Origin: a virus | Length of the DNA stretch: 50,548 nt | Direction: 5' to 3' (one strand) | Virus record (IMG/VR): IMGVR_UViG_3300048672_000029 | Coordinates: 1-50,548 of that record | Position numbers and translations under genes: made by a program | Notes under the pieces: model-generated | The model's input: the letters and a program-made list of their open reading frames with translations, nothing else | Told to the model about the DNA's origin: nothing | Database searches by the model: none | Shown: positions 30,736-38,498 of the stretch, piece after piece | Numbering within the stretch: the first letter of the stretch is position 1 | Layout: every line of letters starts with the position of its first letter

Positions 30736-31168
30736 AATTTGTTCTAGAGCTTTACCACAAGAGAGTTTCTACAAAACACGAACAAAGCACAGAAATAGTG
30801 GAGGTTACTACGAAGGTTTTCGTAAGGAATGTAAAGAGTGTACTTTAAATAGGAACCAATCTGAACGCGATCTGTGGAAAGATAATCTATTCTACGTTTA
30901 TACCCTACCTGCTGAACATTACTGTGGTTACACAAACAATGTACGTCATAGAATAAATCAACATAAAAGATCAGGTAAAGATACTTCTAACTTTCAAGTT
31001 GTGTTCAGTTCATCTAATCAAATAGAAGCACATTTGATTGAAACACAGTACCACTTAAACGGTTGGAACGGATTTAATTCTAATATCGGTTATTATAAAC
31101 GAAGAGTTCATACTAATCGGCATAAACTATTACAAATTGAAATGGAGCAAGAAAATGCATCTACATGA
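30722..31168 (+). CDS. GIY-YIG endonuclease with N-terminal zinc motif
   Basis: A 148-residue protein. Residues 1-45 have C-K-I-C and C-K-E-C pairs (P-S-C-K-I-C-S-R-A-L-P, R-K-E-C-K-E-C), a zinc-binding domain. Residues about 57-110 have a GIY-YIG-type catalytic core: F-Y-V-Y-T, Y-C-G-Y-T-N-N, V-R-H-R-I-N-Q-H with the catalytic Arg, and a later E-A-H-L-I-E glutamate. It is probably a free-standing homing endonuclease, different from the HNH types in this genome. It overlaps both neighbours by 14 bases. Confidence 0.8.
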   Translation: MPSCKICSRALPQESFYKTRTKHRNSGGYYEGFRKECKECTLNRNQSERDLWKDNLFYVYTLPAEHYCGYTNNVRHRINQHKRSGKDTSNFQVVFSSSNQIEAHLIETQYHLNGWNGFNSNIGYYKRRVHTNRHKLLQIEMEQENAST

Positions 31169-31565
31169 AGGTCATCTAGACCCTCAATCTCTAAGTGCTA
31201 AAATTAGAGAATGTAAGGATGGTGTTGTAAAGAATCCGTATCAAGGAAAGGATAAGAAAGTAGTGTTTGTTTGTAGCATGGGAATCTTACGTAGTGCTAC
31301 AGGAGCTAGACTATATGCTCATAAACATAACACTAGAACTGCCGGGAGTTATCCAGATGCTTTAGTGCCTCTAACTCCAATGCTAATTGCTTGGGCTGAT
31401 GAATTAGTGTTTGTCAATAACGATAACTACAAATACATCGTAAACAAATACGATAACGATGTAGAAATCATTAATAAATCCACAGTGCTTAATATTCCAG
31501 ATTGCTACGAACATATGCATCAGGAGTTGATTAAAGCCTTCAAAGAGCAATATGAAGATTTCTGA
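31155..31565 (+). CDS. Low-molecular-weight protein tyrosine phosphatase-like
   Basis: A 136-residue protein. The ATG at 31155 (MHLHEGHLDP) has GGAG 7 bases before it and is chosen over an upstream TTG. The P-loop V-F-V-C-S-M-G-I-L-R-S-A (C40-x5-R46-S47) matches the C-x5-R-S signature of low-molecular-weight phosphatases. A later A-W-A-D-E-L-V-F-V segment fits the Rossmann-like fold. It may dephosphorylate a host protein or a small molecule. It overlaps thyX by 14 bases. Confidence 0.75.
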   Translation: MHLHEGHLDPQSLSAKIRECKDGVVKNPYQGKDKKVVFVCSMGILRSATGARLYAHKHNTRTAGSYPDALVPLTPMLIAWADELVFVNNDNYKYIVNKYDNDVEIINKSTVLNIPDCYEHMHQELIKAFKEQYEDF

Positions 31566-32187
31566 AATCACAGTTGATTACGTAAACCATATGGGAAATG
31601 ATCTTAGCGTAGTTAATGCTGCTAGGGTTAGCTTCCATAAAGAAAGCAAGGAGATGTCTCTAGGAGACGAGAAGCTTATCAATTATCTTGCTAAGCACAA
31701 ACATTTCTCTCCTTTCAACCATACGTTCTTAACCTTCAAAATAAAAGCTCCAATCTTCGTTTCAAGGCAACTTGTAAAACATAAGTTCATGCCTTGGAAT
31801 GAAGTGAGTAGGAGATATGTGGATGAAGAGCCTGAGTTTTATATCCCACAACTACGTAAACGTGCTGAGAATGTAAAGCAAGGCAGCAGTGATGAGTTGA
31901 TGAACAATAACTGGAGAATCTCTGGAGAAGTTCATACAGAGAATATGTTAAGCTATTATACTGCTGCTATTAAAGCAGGTATGGCTCCTGAAGTGGCTAG
32001 AGCATTTCTTCCACAGAGCATGATGACCGAATGGTATTGGAGTGGGACATTGGGAGCGTATGCAGATATGCTGCGATTACGGCTTGATCCCCATACACAA
32101 GCTGAATCTCGTGTTGTAGCAAATTTAATTCATGAGGAAATTAAGAAATTATTTCCTATTTCAATAAAGGCATTATTAAATGATTGA
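31552..32187 (+). CDS. thyX: Flavin-dependent thymidylate synthase
   Basis: A 211-residue ThyX, which makes dTMP from dUMP using FAD, NADPH and methylene-tetrahydrofolate. The signature region reads R-Q-L-V-K-H-K-F-M-P-W-N-E-V-S-R-R-Y, so the classical R-H-R-x7-S motif is present as K-H-K-x7-S. F-S-P-F-N-H, E-V-A-R-A-F-L-P and the C-terminal H-x-Q-A-E-S-R region are typical. It supplies thymidine nucleotides together with the ribonucleotide reductase downstream. Confidence 0.93.
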   Translation: MKISEITVDYVNHMGNDLSVVNAARVSFHKESKEMSLGDEKLINYLAKHKHFSPFNHTFLTFKIKAPIFVSRQLVKHKFMPWNEVSRRYVDEEPEFYIPQLRKRAENVKQGSSDELMNNNWRISGEVHTENMLSYYTAAIKAGMAPEVARAFLPQSMMTEWYWSGTLGAYADMLRLRLDPHTQAESRVVANLIHEEIKKLFPISIKALLND

Positions 32188-32470
32188 AGATATGAAAGAA
32201 ATTTCTTTATCTAGTGAAGAAGTTGAAGATTTGTATATGAATGATGGGAACGAATATTTGATATTAGAAGACTCAGGAGATTGGGTTTCTGAAGGTAAAT
32301 ATGAATACTGTTGGTTCGTATATAAACATATAAAGACTGGTCGTTTTTATGAATTACATCTTAATAGAACAGGTTCTTATTATTCTGACTATTATATAAA
32401 TTATTCTGAACAAGTTCTGTGCGAAGTAGAAAAGATAGAAATTACTAAATGTGAATGGAGAACTAAATAA
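32180..32470 (+). CDS. Small acidic protein, unknown
   Basis: A 96-residue acidic protein overlapping thyX by 8 bases and touching the next gene by one base. It is rich in Tyr, Glu and Asp with beta-hairpin-like segments (F-V-Y-K-H-I-K-T-G-R-F-Y-E-L-H-L). No family recognised. Strong acidity could indicate a DNA mimic or inhibitor, but that is a guess. Confidence 0.6.
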   Translation: MIEDMKEISLSSEEVEDLYMNDGNEYLILEDSGDWVSEGKYEYCWFVYKHIKTGRFYELHLNRTGSYYSDYYINYSEQVLCEVEKIEITKCEWRTK

Positions 32471-33234
32471 TGACTAAAATTCTCGTTATCCCTGATGTTC
32501 AGGCAAAATCTGGAAATGATTTCACTTTCCTTACAAATATAGGAAAATACATTGTAGACAAAAAGCCAGATATGGTTGTATGTCTTGGTGATTTTACTGA
32601 TATGGAAAGTCTCAGTTCTTACGACGTAGGTAAGAAGTCTTTTGAAGGACGTAGATATACTAAGGATATTGATGCAGCAATTGATGCGCAAGTAGCCTTG
32701 TTTACTCCTCTCTATGAGTATGCTGCTCAACAGATTCGTAATAAGAAGAAGACATATCAACCTTATTGTACCATGCTGCTCGGGAACCACGAGAATCGAA
32801 TTAATAAAGCGATTAACAATGATCCTAAGCTTGAAGGGCTTATTTCTGTAGATGATCTGAAGTATAACGATTTCTGGGACGAAGTAGTTCCTTTCCTAGA
32901 AACTGTCACTATTGACGGTATTGCTTTCTGTCACTATTTCGTAACAGGTTTAGCAGGGCGTCCTAGCACTACAGCTAACGCTCAGATGAATAAGCAACAT
33001 ATGAGCTGTATTGCTGGTCATCAGCAAGGGTTACAGATTGCTACAGCTAATCGAGCTGATGGCACTCGTCTCACTTCTATTATTGCTGGTAGTTGCTATG
33101 AGCATAACGAAGACTATCTCGGTCCTCAAGGAAATAACCATTGGAGAGGAATTCTAATGCTACATGAAGTAGATAATGGAAGCTTTGATCTGATGCCTGT
33201 CTCTCTTAAATATCTGAATAAGAAATATAGCTAA
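32470..33234 (+). CDS. Calcineurin-like phosphoesterase, second copy
   Basis: A 254-residue phosphoesterase with P-D-V-Q at the N-terminus (where many family members have D-x-H), V-C-L-G-D-F-T-D, L-L-G-N-H-E-N-R, and I-A-G-H-Q-Q-G. This phage subfamily is distinct from the shorter enzyme at 25704. It may act on nucleic acid ends or nucleotides. It overlaps the MazG gene by one base. Confidence 0.87.
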   Translation: MTKILVIPDVQAKSGNDFTFLTNIGKYIVDKKPDMVVCLGDFTDMESLSSYDVGKKSFEGRRYTKDIDAAIDAQVALFTPLYEYAAQQIRNKKKTYQPYCTMLLGNHENRINKAINNDPKLEGLISVDDLKYNDFWDEVVPFLETVTIDGIAFCHYFVTGLAGRPSTTANAQMNKQHMSCIAGHQQGLQIATANRADGTRLTSIIAGSCYEHNEDYLGPQGNNHWRGILMLHEVDNGSFDLMPVSLKYLNKKYS

Positions 33235-33545
33235 TGAACGCTAACGAATATCAATCATTCTGCCTCTCTATCCGTATGGAGAGTGCAGATGAGCAATATG
33301 CTAAAGAGAATCTAGTAGGAGAAGTGGGAGAGCTTTTCTCCCTCATGGCTAAAGCTAGACGAGATGGTAGAAAGCCTGATTTTGATATGAATGTCAAGAA
33401 AGAGCTTGGAGATATTATGTGGAGTGTAGCAGTTATTGCTTTTGATAATGGCTGGACTCTACAAGATATTATTGACGGCAACTATAACAAGTTGTCTAGC
33501 AGAGTAGCTAAAGGAACGCTACAAGGTAGCGGAGATGATCGTTGA
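33234..33545 (+). CDS. MazG-like nucleotide pyrophosphohydrolase
   Basis: A 103-residue single-domain MazG-like enzyme. It has G-E-V-G-E-L for the first metal motif, K-E-L-G-D-I-M-W for the second, and a C-terminal N-x-x-K-L-x-x-R with a G-S-G-D-D-R end. It hydrolyses NTPs or dNTPs to monophosphates, and in other phages is thought to adjust nucleotide pools or the stringent response. It overlaps the following gene by 4 bases. Confidence 0.85.
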   Translation: MNANEYQSFCLSIRMESADEQYAKENLVGEVGELFSLMAKARRDGRKPDFDMNVKKELGDIMWSVAVIAFDNGWTLQDIIDGNYNKLSSRVAKGTLQGSGDDR

Positions 33546-34099
33546 GAGTATTAGTAGCTTGTGAGTACAGCGGAGTAGTAAGTCAAGCTTTTAGACTTAA
33601 AGGCCATATGGCTATTTCTTGTGATTTTCTAGAAAGTGAAATCACAGGGAATCAGTTTCATTATCAAGGAGATGTACGAAACATCTTAGATAAGAAGTGG
33701 GACTTGCTAATAGCTCACCCTCCCTGTACTCATCTAGCTGTAAGTGGGGCTAGGTGGTTTAAAGAAAAGAAAGAAGAACAAGTAGAAGCTCTAGACTTTG
33801 TACGTATGTTACTTGCTGCTCCTATTGATAAAATAGCTTTGGAAAATCCAATATCAATAATTAGCAGCAGGATACGTAAACCAGACCAGATTATCCAGCC
33901 TTGGATGTTTGGACATGGAGAGACCAAAGCAACATGCTTGTGGCTTAAGAACCTTCCTAAGCTTGTTCCTACGAACGTAGTAGAAGGAAGAGAAGCTAAA
34001 GTGCATAAGATGGGTCCTAGCCCAGATCGTTGGAAGAATCGTAGTAGAACATATCAAGGCATAGCAAACGCTATGGCAGAACAATGGGGGAATATTTGA
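33542..34099 (+). CDS. Short C5-cytosine methyltransferase-like protein
   Basis: A 185-residue protein with TTG start. It has a SAM-binding-like N-terminus (V-L-V-A-C-E-Y-S-G), the catalytic P-P-C loop in I-A-H-P-P-C-T-H-L, and an A-L-E-N-P motif like motif VI of DNA cytosine methyltransferases. It is much shorter than a full enzyme (300 or more residues) and lacks an obvious target-recognition domain. This compact family is common in phages; whether it methylates DNA is uncertain. It overlaps the reductase gene by 16 bases. Confidence 0.75.
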   Translation: MRVLVACEYSGVVSQAFRLKGHMAISCDFLESEITGNQFHYQGDVRNILDKKWDLLIAHPPCTHLAVSGARWFKEKKEEQVEALDFVRMLLAAPIDKIALENPISIISSRIRKPDQIIQPWMFGHGETKATCLWLKNLPKLVPTNVVEGREAKVHKMGPSPDRWKNRSRTYQGIANAMAEQWGNI

Positions 34100-35262
34100 A
34101 TAAATCAGAATTTAAGACATCTTTTGGTGAAGACATCTTTAGATATAAATATGCTCAAGGTCCTGGAGACACCTGGGCTAAACTAGCAGAACGTATCGTA
34201 GAAGATGTATGTGGAAGTCGCTGGGGAACACTTCCTGTTTTAATGTCTACAGAAGATCGTAAGCAGCTAGTACAATACATTAAGGAATTTAAATTTATTC
34301 CTGGTGGACGATATTTGTATTACGCTGGTCGGCCTAATAAAGCATATAATAATTGCTATTTGTTACGAGCTGAAGAAGACACTAGAGAAGAATGGAGCGC
34401 TGTTACATGGAGAGCAATGTCTTGCTTGATGACTGGTGGAGGGATTGGAATTGATTATTCACGATTACGACCAGCAGGAAAAGCTCTTAGCAGAACTGGA
34501 GGAACTTCCTCGGGGCCACTCCCACTTATGTACGCTATTAATGAAATTGGGCGTAATGTTATGCAAGGAGGAAGCAGACGATCTGCTATATACGCATCTC
34601 TTAATTGGCAACACGAAGATATTATTAGTTTTCTTAAGAGCAAAAACTGGAGTGATTTAATCAAGGAGCAGAAGCTTCTAGATTTCAACTTCCCTGCTCC
34701 ATTGGATATGACTAATATCAGCGTCAATTACGATGATGCTTCTTTAATTAATGGATTAGAAAACAATGACATATTTAAGAGAAATGTTAGACAAGCAATG
34801 GAAACGGGCGAACCCGGCTTCTCCTTTAATTTTGGAGCAAAGCAGAATGAAACGTTACGGAATGCTTGTACTGAAGTTACCTCTGAGGATGATTCAGATG
34901 TTTGTAATCTTGGCTCTGCTAATCTCGGTAATATTCGAAGTATTGATGAGTTTCGTTCAGTGGTGCAACTTGGCAGTAAGTTCCTTGTTTGTGGCACTCT
35001 TCGGGCTGATCTCCCCTACGAGAAAGTTTACAAGGTTCGAGAAAAGAATCGACGCTTGGGTCTCGGACTTATGGGTATACATGAATGGCTATTACAGAGA
35101 CAGCTCCCTTACGAAGTTAATCCGGAACTTATTGAATGGTTAAAGGTATACAAGAATGACTCAGAAAAAGCTGCAAATGAGCACTGTGATCGGTTCTATA
35201 TTAGTCGCCCGGTTGCATATAGAGCAATAGCTCCAACTGGTAGTATTGGTATTCTTGCAGGT
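34084..35262 (+). CDS. nrdJ: Class II (B12-dependent) ribonucleotide reductase, exon 1
   Basis: The first 393 codons of a split gene. Motifs: F-I-P-G-G-R-Y-L-Y-Y-A-G, N-N-C-Y-L-L with an active-site Cys, G-G-G-I-G-I-D-Y-S-R-L-R, R-N-A-C-T-E with the radical Cys and Glu, C-N-L-G-S-A-N-L, and A-I-A-P-T-G-S-I-G-I-L-A-G at the end. The normal continuation of the last motif is T-T-x-G-I-E-P-L-F, found 864 bases downstream at 36127. Without splicing, only 8 foreign codons follow before a stop at 35287-35289. The spliced protein is 551 residues and makes deoxyribonucleotides aerobically or anaerobically with adenosylcobalamin. Confidence 0.92.
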
Positions 35263-36126
35263 TATGTAGTAGCCTGCTCTGCAGAGTAATCTGCTTAAAA
35301 TAAATTGGGTGAATTCAGGGAAAACCTAAAGATATTGTCGAATTCGATTAGTAATCCAGATAGATAGGAATACAACCTAACTAAGGATATTATGAATAAT
35401 TCGTTCGGAGATTATAAGTTGTTTGACAATGAAACAAAAGTCAACAACGATAATAGAAAACTCCTACATGTAATTTGCAAATGTGGAACTATTGATTTTA
35501 AAGAAGAAAGGAACCTTCTATCTGGAAGAACTACTTCTTGTAAATCTTGCTCTGCTAAGAAAACTGCTATAAACCATCCACCACCAATAATGTATAAAGG
35601 TTTCGGAGACTTATCTGGAACTCATTATCTTACGATACGTAATAACGCTATACGTAGGAATATATTGTTTAACCTATCTCCAGAATATCTCTGGAGGCTG
35701 TACGAGAGACAAAAAGGTAAATGTGCTCTTACAGGTGTTGATCTAGTTTTAAATAGATCATTAAAGAATAACAATGTAAATTGGGACGTAATAACTGCTT
35801 CTGTAGATCGTATCAAATCAGATTGTGGTTATGAAGATGGGAATGTATGGTGGGTTCATAAAGAAGTAAACCGTTTAAAGAATAATTATTCTATGGATGA
35901 ACTTCTTTATTGGTGTAAGTTACTAGTAAATAGACATGGCAATCCTGAGCCAAGCGTACTGAATAGCATAAAGTAAGTACGAAGGTGCAACGACTAACAG
36001 GTGAGAAGCTAACTCAATAATCCTGACACGAGCGCCCAACCCCTATTAATTAGGGTGAAGATATAGTCTGAGCTGCATAGAAATATGCAGAAGTATAAGA
36101 TAAAGAGCTTATACGATAACAAACTG
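35263..36126 (+). other. Group I intron in the ribonucleotide reductase gene
   Basis: The intron can be placed to the base. The exon end GCAGGT (35257-35262) pairs with the internal guide GCCTGC (35272-35277), with the required U-G pair at the 5' splice site (P1). The intron ends in G (36126), and the joined exons read L-A-G-T-T-T-G-I-E-P, the expected reductase sequence. GACTA (35992-35996) pairs with TAGTC (36064-36068) as P7, within the familiar GAAGATATAGTC 3' core. The ORF for an HNH protein lies between the P4-P6-like segment near 35310-35345 and P7, probably looped out of P6. The intron splits the gene at the highly conserved A-P-T-G-S/G-I-E-P region. Confidence 0.92.
35392..35976 (+). 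CDS. Intron-encoded HNH-type endonuclease
   Basis: A 194-residue protein inside the group I intron. The N-terminal third has two C-x-x-C-like zinc pairs (C-K-C then C-K-S-C). The catalytic part has R-Q-K-G-K-C-A-L-T-G, then S-V-D-R-I-K-S-D-C-G-Y-E-D-G-N-V, where Asp replaces His of the usual D-H-I, then W-V-H-K-E-V-N-R-L-K. It is related to phage HNH enzymes with this C-A-L-T-G layout. It would cut intronless reductase genes to spread the intron. Translation must start within the unspliced RNA; AAGGA lies 6-7 bases before the ATG. Confidence 0.85.
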   Translation: MNNSFGDYKLFDNETKVNNDNRKLLHVICKCGTIDFKEERNLLSGRTTSCKSCSAKKTAINHPPPIMYKGFGDLSGTHYLTIRNNAIRRNILFNLSPEYLWRLYERQKGKCALTGVDLVLNRSLKNNNVNWDVITASVDRIKSDCGYEDGNVWWVHKEVNRLKNNYSMDELLYWCKLLVNRHGNPEPSVLNSIK

Positions 36127-36603
36127 ACAACCACAGGTATAGAACCTCTATTCGCTGTGGCATACAAAAGACGCTTCCTTACTGAGGGAACTAAGTGGAA
36201 ATACAAATACGTCGTTGACGGAACAGCTCAAAGCTTAATCCAGCAATACGATGTCAATCCAGATAATATAGAAAGTGCAATAGACTTAAGTGGAAAATAC
36301 GAGCAAAGAATCAAATTCCAAGCCGATATTCAGGATTTCGTTGATATGTCAATCAGTTCTACCATTAATCTCGAACAATGGGGGAGTGAATCTAATAACG
36401 AATCAAAAGTGGGAGAGTTTGCTAGCGTCCTTGCAAAATACGCTGGACGACTCAGGGGATTTACGTGTTATCCAGATGGTAGTCGAGGAGGCCAACCTTT
36501 AACATCTGTCCCATATTCTGAAGCTATTAAGCATAAAGATACTGTCTACGATGAGATTGTAGATATTTGTGACCTAACAGGTGGTGGCACCTGCGGTAGT
36601 TAA
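36127..36603 (+). CDS. nrdJ: Class II ribonucleotide reductase, exon 2
   Basis: The last 158 codons of the split reductase, in frame with exon 1 after intron removal. It begins T-T-T-G-I-E-P-L-F-A-V-A-Y-K-R-R, contains G-T-K-W-K-Y-K-Y-V-V-D, S-S-T-I-N-L and G-F-T-C-Y-P-D-G-S-R-G-G-Q-P, and ends C-D-L-T-G-G-G-T-C-G-S, the redox-active Cys pair that re-reduces the active site. It is the last gene of the rightward arm and stops 16 bases before the convergent terminator. Confidence 0.92.
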   Translation, partial: TTTGIEPLFAVAYKRRFLTEGTKWKYKYVVDGTAQSLIQQYDVNPDNIESAIDLSGKYEQRIKFQADIQDFVDMSISSTINLEQWGSESNNESKVGEFASVLAKYAGRLRGFTCYPDGSRGGQPLTSVPYSEAIKHKDTVYDEIVDICDLTGGGTCGS

Positions 36604-36618
36604 AGTATAGACGAAAAT

Positions 36619-36674
36619 AAACCCCTTAAATGGAATAGCTTTAATAGGCTAAACTGTTTAAGGGGTTTTTTATT
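36619..36674. terminator. Bidirectional terminator between the converging arms
   Basis: AAACCCCTTAAA (36619-36630) pairs perfectly with TTTAAGGGGTTT (36657-36668), a 12-bp stem. T-runs follow on the plus strand (TTTTTTATT), and the minus strand reads TTTATTTTC after its stem. It lies between the stop of the reductase (36603) and the stop of the last late gene (36677), so it ends both transcripts. Confidence 0.92.
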
Positions 36675-36676
36675 GT

Positions 36677-37981
36677 TTAACTATTTCTACGTTGTCCATA
36701 AGAAGAAAATCCTCTTACGTAAAACACAGTTGTAGCTGTAGAAGGCTCTCCACCAACTAAGGCAGGAATTCCAAACACTTCACCAGATGGTATTCCAGAA
36801 GGAAATATAACTACTGTTCCAGTTAAGAAAGAGGCTGTACCAAACCCTTCTTGAGAAGCAATACCTGTAGGCGTAACTATAATGGTTCCAGCATTTATTA
36901 ACGCTGTACCAAAAGCTTCATCACTAGGTATTCCATTTACAAGGACAGTTTGAGAACCTCCTGCTTGACTGATGATGTGACTACCAAATACTTCTCCTGA
37001 AGATATTCCAGAAGGAGAGATGGTAACGTTACCGACAGTTATTACATGAGTTCCAAACGCTTCAGCAGAAGCTATTCCTGCAGGAGCTAGAGCAACTATT
37101 GATGATAGCGTATGACTACCAAATGCCTCAGCACTAGCAATAGAAGTAGGAGATAATCCTACTAATCCCATTGAGATTAGATGACTACCAAATGCTTCGT
37201 CGCTAGGTATCCCTGAAGGAAGCAGAGTTGAAGAACCACCACCCGCAGCCGCTGGCGCCCATATCGTGCGGGAAAGTGGGGAAAATAGTTGCCAAGGATT
37301 GGCGGTTAGACTTCTTTGAAGCGCAAGCGGTATCCCATTTTTGAACACCGCCCACAGCAAAATCGAGGAGTTTGTTAAACCCGCGCCACCATTTGCCGCA
37401 TACATCGTCGCGCTGGTACGCAGCGCATTTAGGTTGAATGTCCTTGCGGTCGAAAATACCGTGTTCCCGTCTAACGAACCGGACCACGTTACACCATCAT
37501 ACGAATAGCAAAAGGCATGGGCCGATGTGTCCGAAACAACCAGACTGCTTCCGGTTCTAGGATCGGACCCAGTAAATGATGGTGCGTAAAACTCTATGGA
37601 GTTTGCCGTGTAACCATAAATAATTGCAGCTTGCGATGACCCACCCGATGAATGCTGTGCAAGATAAGTGTTGGTTAGCCCCGTCGCATTCGGCGCAAAA
37701 ACGCCAACGACTGTAAAACTTGTATTGGTTGGCGCGATTAGATCGCCAAAATTCCCTGAGATGGTCTTATAGGCTGCCCCACCATTTGATTGACCGATGC
37801 CTTTATTTGTCGCTCTTGGGCTAAAAGAGCCAACATCAACGCCAGAAATCCCGCCTCGTACTAAATTCCTACCATTAGCGTCAAGTAAGGTAACAAGCCC
37901 TAGAGATAGCCATTTTTGGTCTATCTCAACGGGCCTCTGCGGCTGGCGGGTCCACGGCGTGCGAAGTGTAAGCTTCGCCAT
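36677..37981 (-). CDS. Tail-associated protein: lectin-like domain plus seven tandem repeats
   Basis: A 434-residue protein and the last gene of the late arm. Residues about 35-230 look like a LamG/concanavalin-type domain (T-S-F-T-V-V-G-V-F, A-F-C-Y-S-Y-D-G, S-L-D-G), followed by N-P-W-Q-L-F-S-P-L, a motif common in phage tail proteins with such domains. Residues about 254-413 hold seven repeats of roughly 22 residues with the core G-I-x-S-x-E-A-F-G. The DNA for the lectin domain is GC-rich (up to about 58% in one 60-base stretch), while the repeats are AT-rich, indicating a chimeric gene. Likely a receptor- or sugar-binding appendage. Confidence 0.75.
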   Translation of the reverse strand: MAKLTLRTPWTRQPQRPVEIDQKWLSLGLVTLLDANGRNLVRGGISGVDVGSFSPRATNKGIGQSNGGAAYKTISGNFGDLIAPTNTSFTVVGVFAPNATGLTNTYLAQHSSGGSSQAAIIYGYTANSIEFYAPSFTGSDPRTGSSLVVSDTSAHAFCYSYDGVTWSGSLDGNTVFSTARTFNLNALRTSATMYAANGGAGLTNSSILLWAVFKNGIPLALQRSLTANPWQLFSPLSRTIWAPAAAGGGSSTLLPSGIPSDEAFGSHLISMGLVGLSPTSIASAEAFGSHTLSSIVALAPAGIASAEAFGTHVITVGNVTISPSGISSGEVFGSHIISQAGGSQTVLVNGIPSDEAFGTALINAGTIIVTPTGIASQEGFGTASFLTGTVVIFPSGIPSGEVFGIPALVGGEPSTATTVFYVRGFSSYGQRRNS

Positions 37982-37982
37982 A

Positions 37983-38498
37983 TTAAGTAGCCGTGTAAGT
38001 TATCCCGTTAAAGCTGAACAATCCACTATTTGAAGCACCCAATGAGCCAGTATGATTGTGGGCAACATACAGCCCCCAAAACTTGGGCATGATGCCACCA
38101 AACAACTGTGCCACGCTAAACGGTTGGATGTAATAAACAAGTGCAGCAGTTGCCACAGTTACTGTAGGAGCAGCAGCAAAACGTAGACTATTCAATACTG
38201 AAACATGACTTAACGTTTCTGCACTATCTGTACCGTCAAGTACATCTATAGCAGTTGTAGCCAATGAGGTGTCAGCACCCCACACCCACAGACCGATATA
38301 TTGACCTACAGTTGGTGCAGTTGAAGCATGACCAGTAATTCCTTTAACGTTCACTAGACAATCATCGTACATGGTTGACGTATTATCTATTTGGGTAGAC
38401 TCACGTCCAGCCACAAAAGTAGAGGACGTACCCAAACTAGAAAGATCAAAGGTAATTGCTGTATTCGCTGAATACGTTTGTGTAAGTATTGTTGCCAT
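37983..38498 (-). CDS. Virion structural protein near tail-associated genes
   Basis: A 171-residue beta-rich protein with many Thr, Ser, Ala and Gly. Segments such as A-I-T-F-D-L-S-S-L, Y-I-G-L-W-V-W-G-A-D and W-G-L-Y-V-A-H-N-H-T-G-S-L are typical of a phage structural protein family found next to tail fibre genes. It stops 2 bases before the lectin-repeat gene. The precise role is not known; attachment or baseplate-like function is likely. Confidence 0.68.
   Translation of the reverse strand: MATILTQTYSANTAITFDLSSLGTSSTFVAGRESTQIDNTSTMYDDCLVNVKGITGHASTAPTVGQYIGLWVWGADTSLATTAIDVLDGTDSAETLSHVSVLNSLRFAAAPTVTVATAALVYYIQPFSVAQLFGGIMPKFWGLYVAHNHTGSLGASNSGLFSFNGITYTAT

Noticed and set aside
35290-36126. 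Reductase gene broken by a frameshift or nonsense mutation
   Set aside because: The exon ends join in frame to a standard sequence, and P1, P7 and the terminal G fit a group I intron, so splicing explains the interruption better than gene decay.
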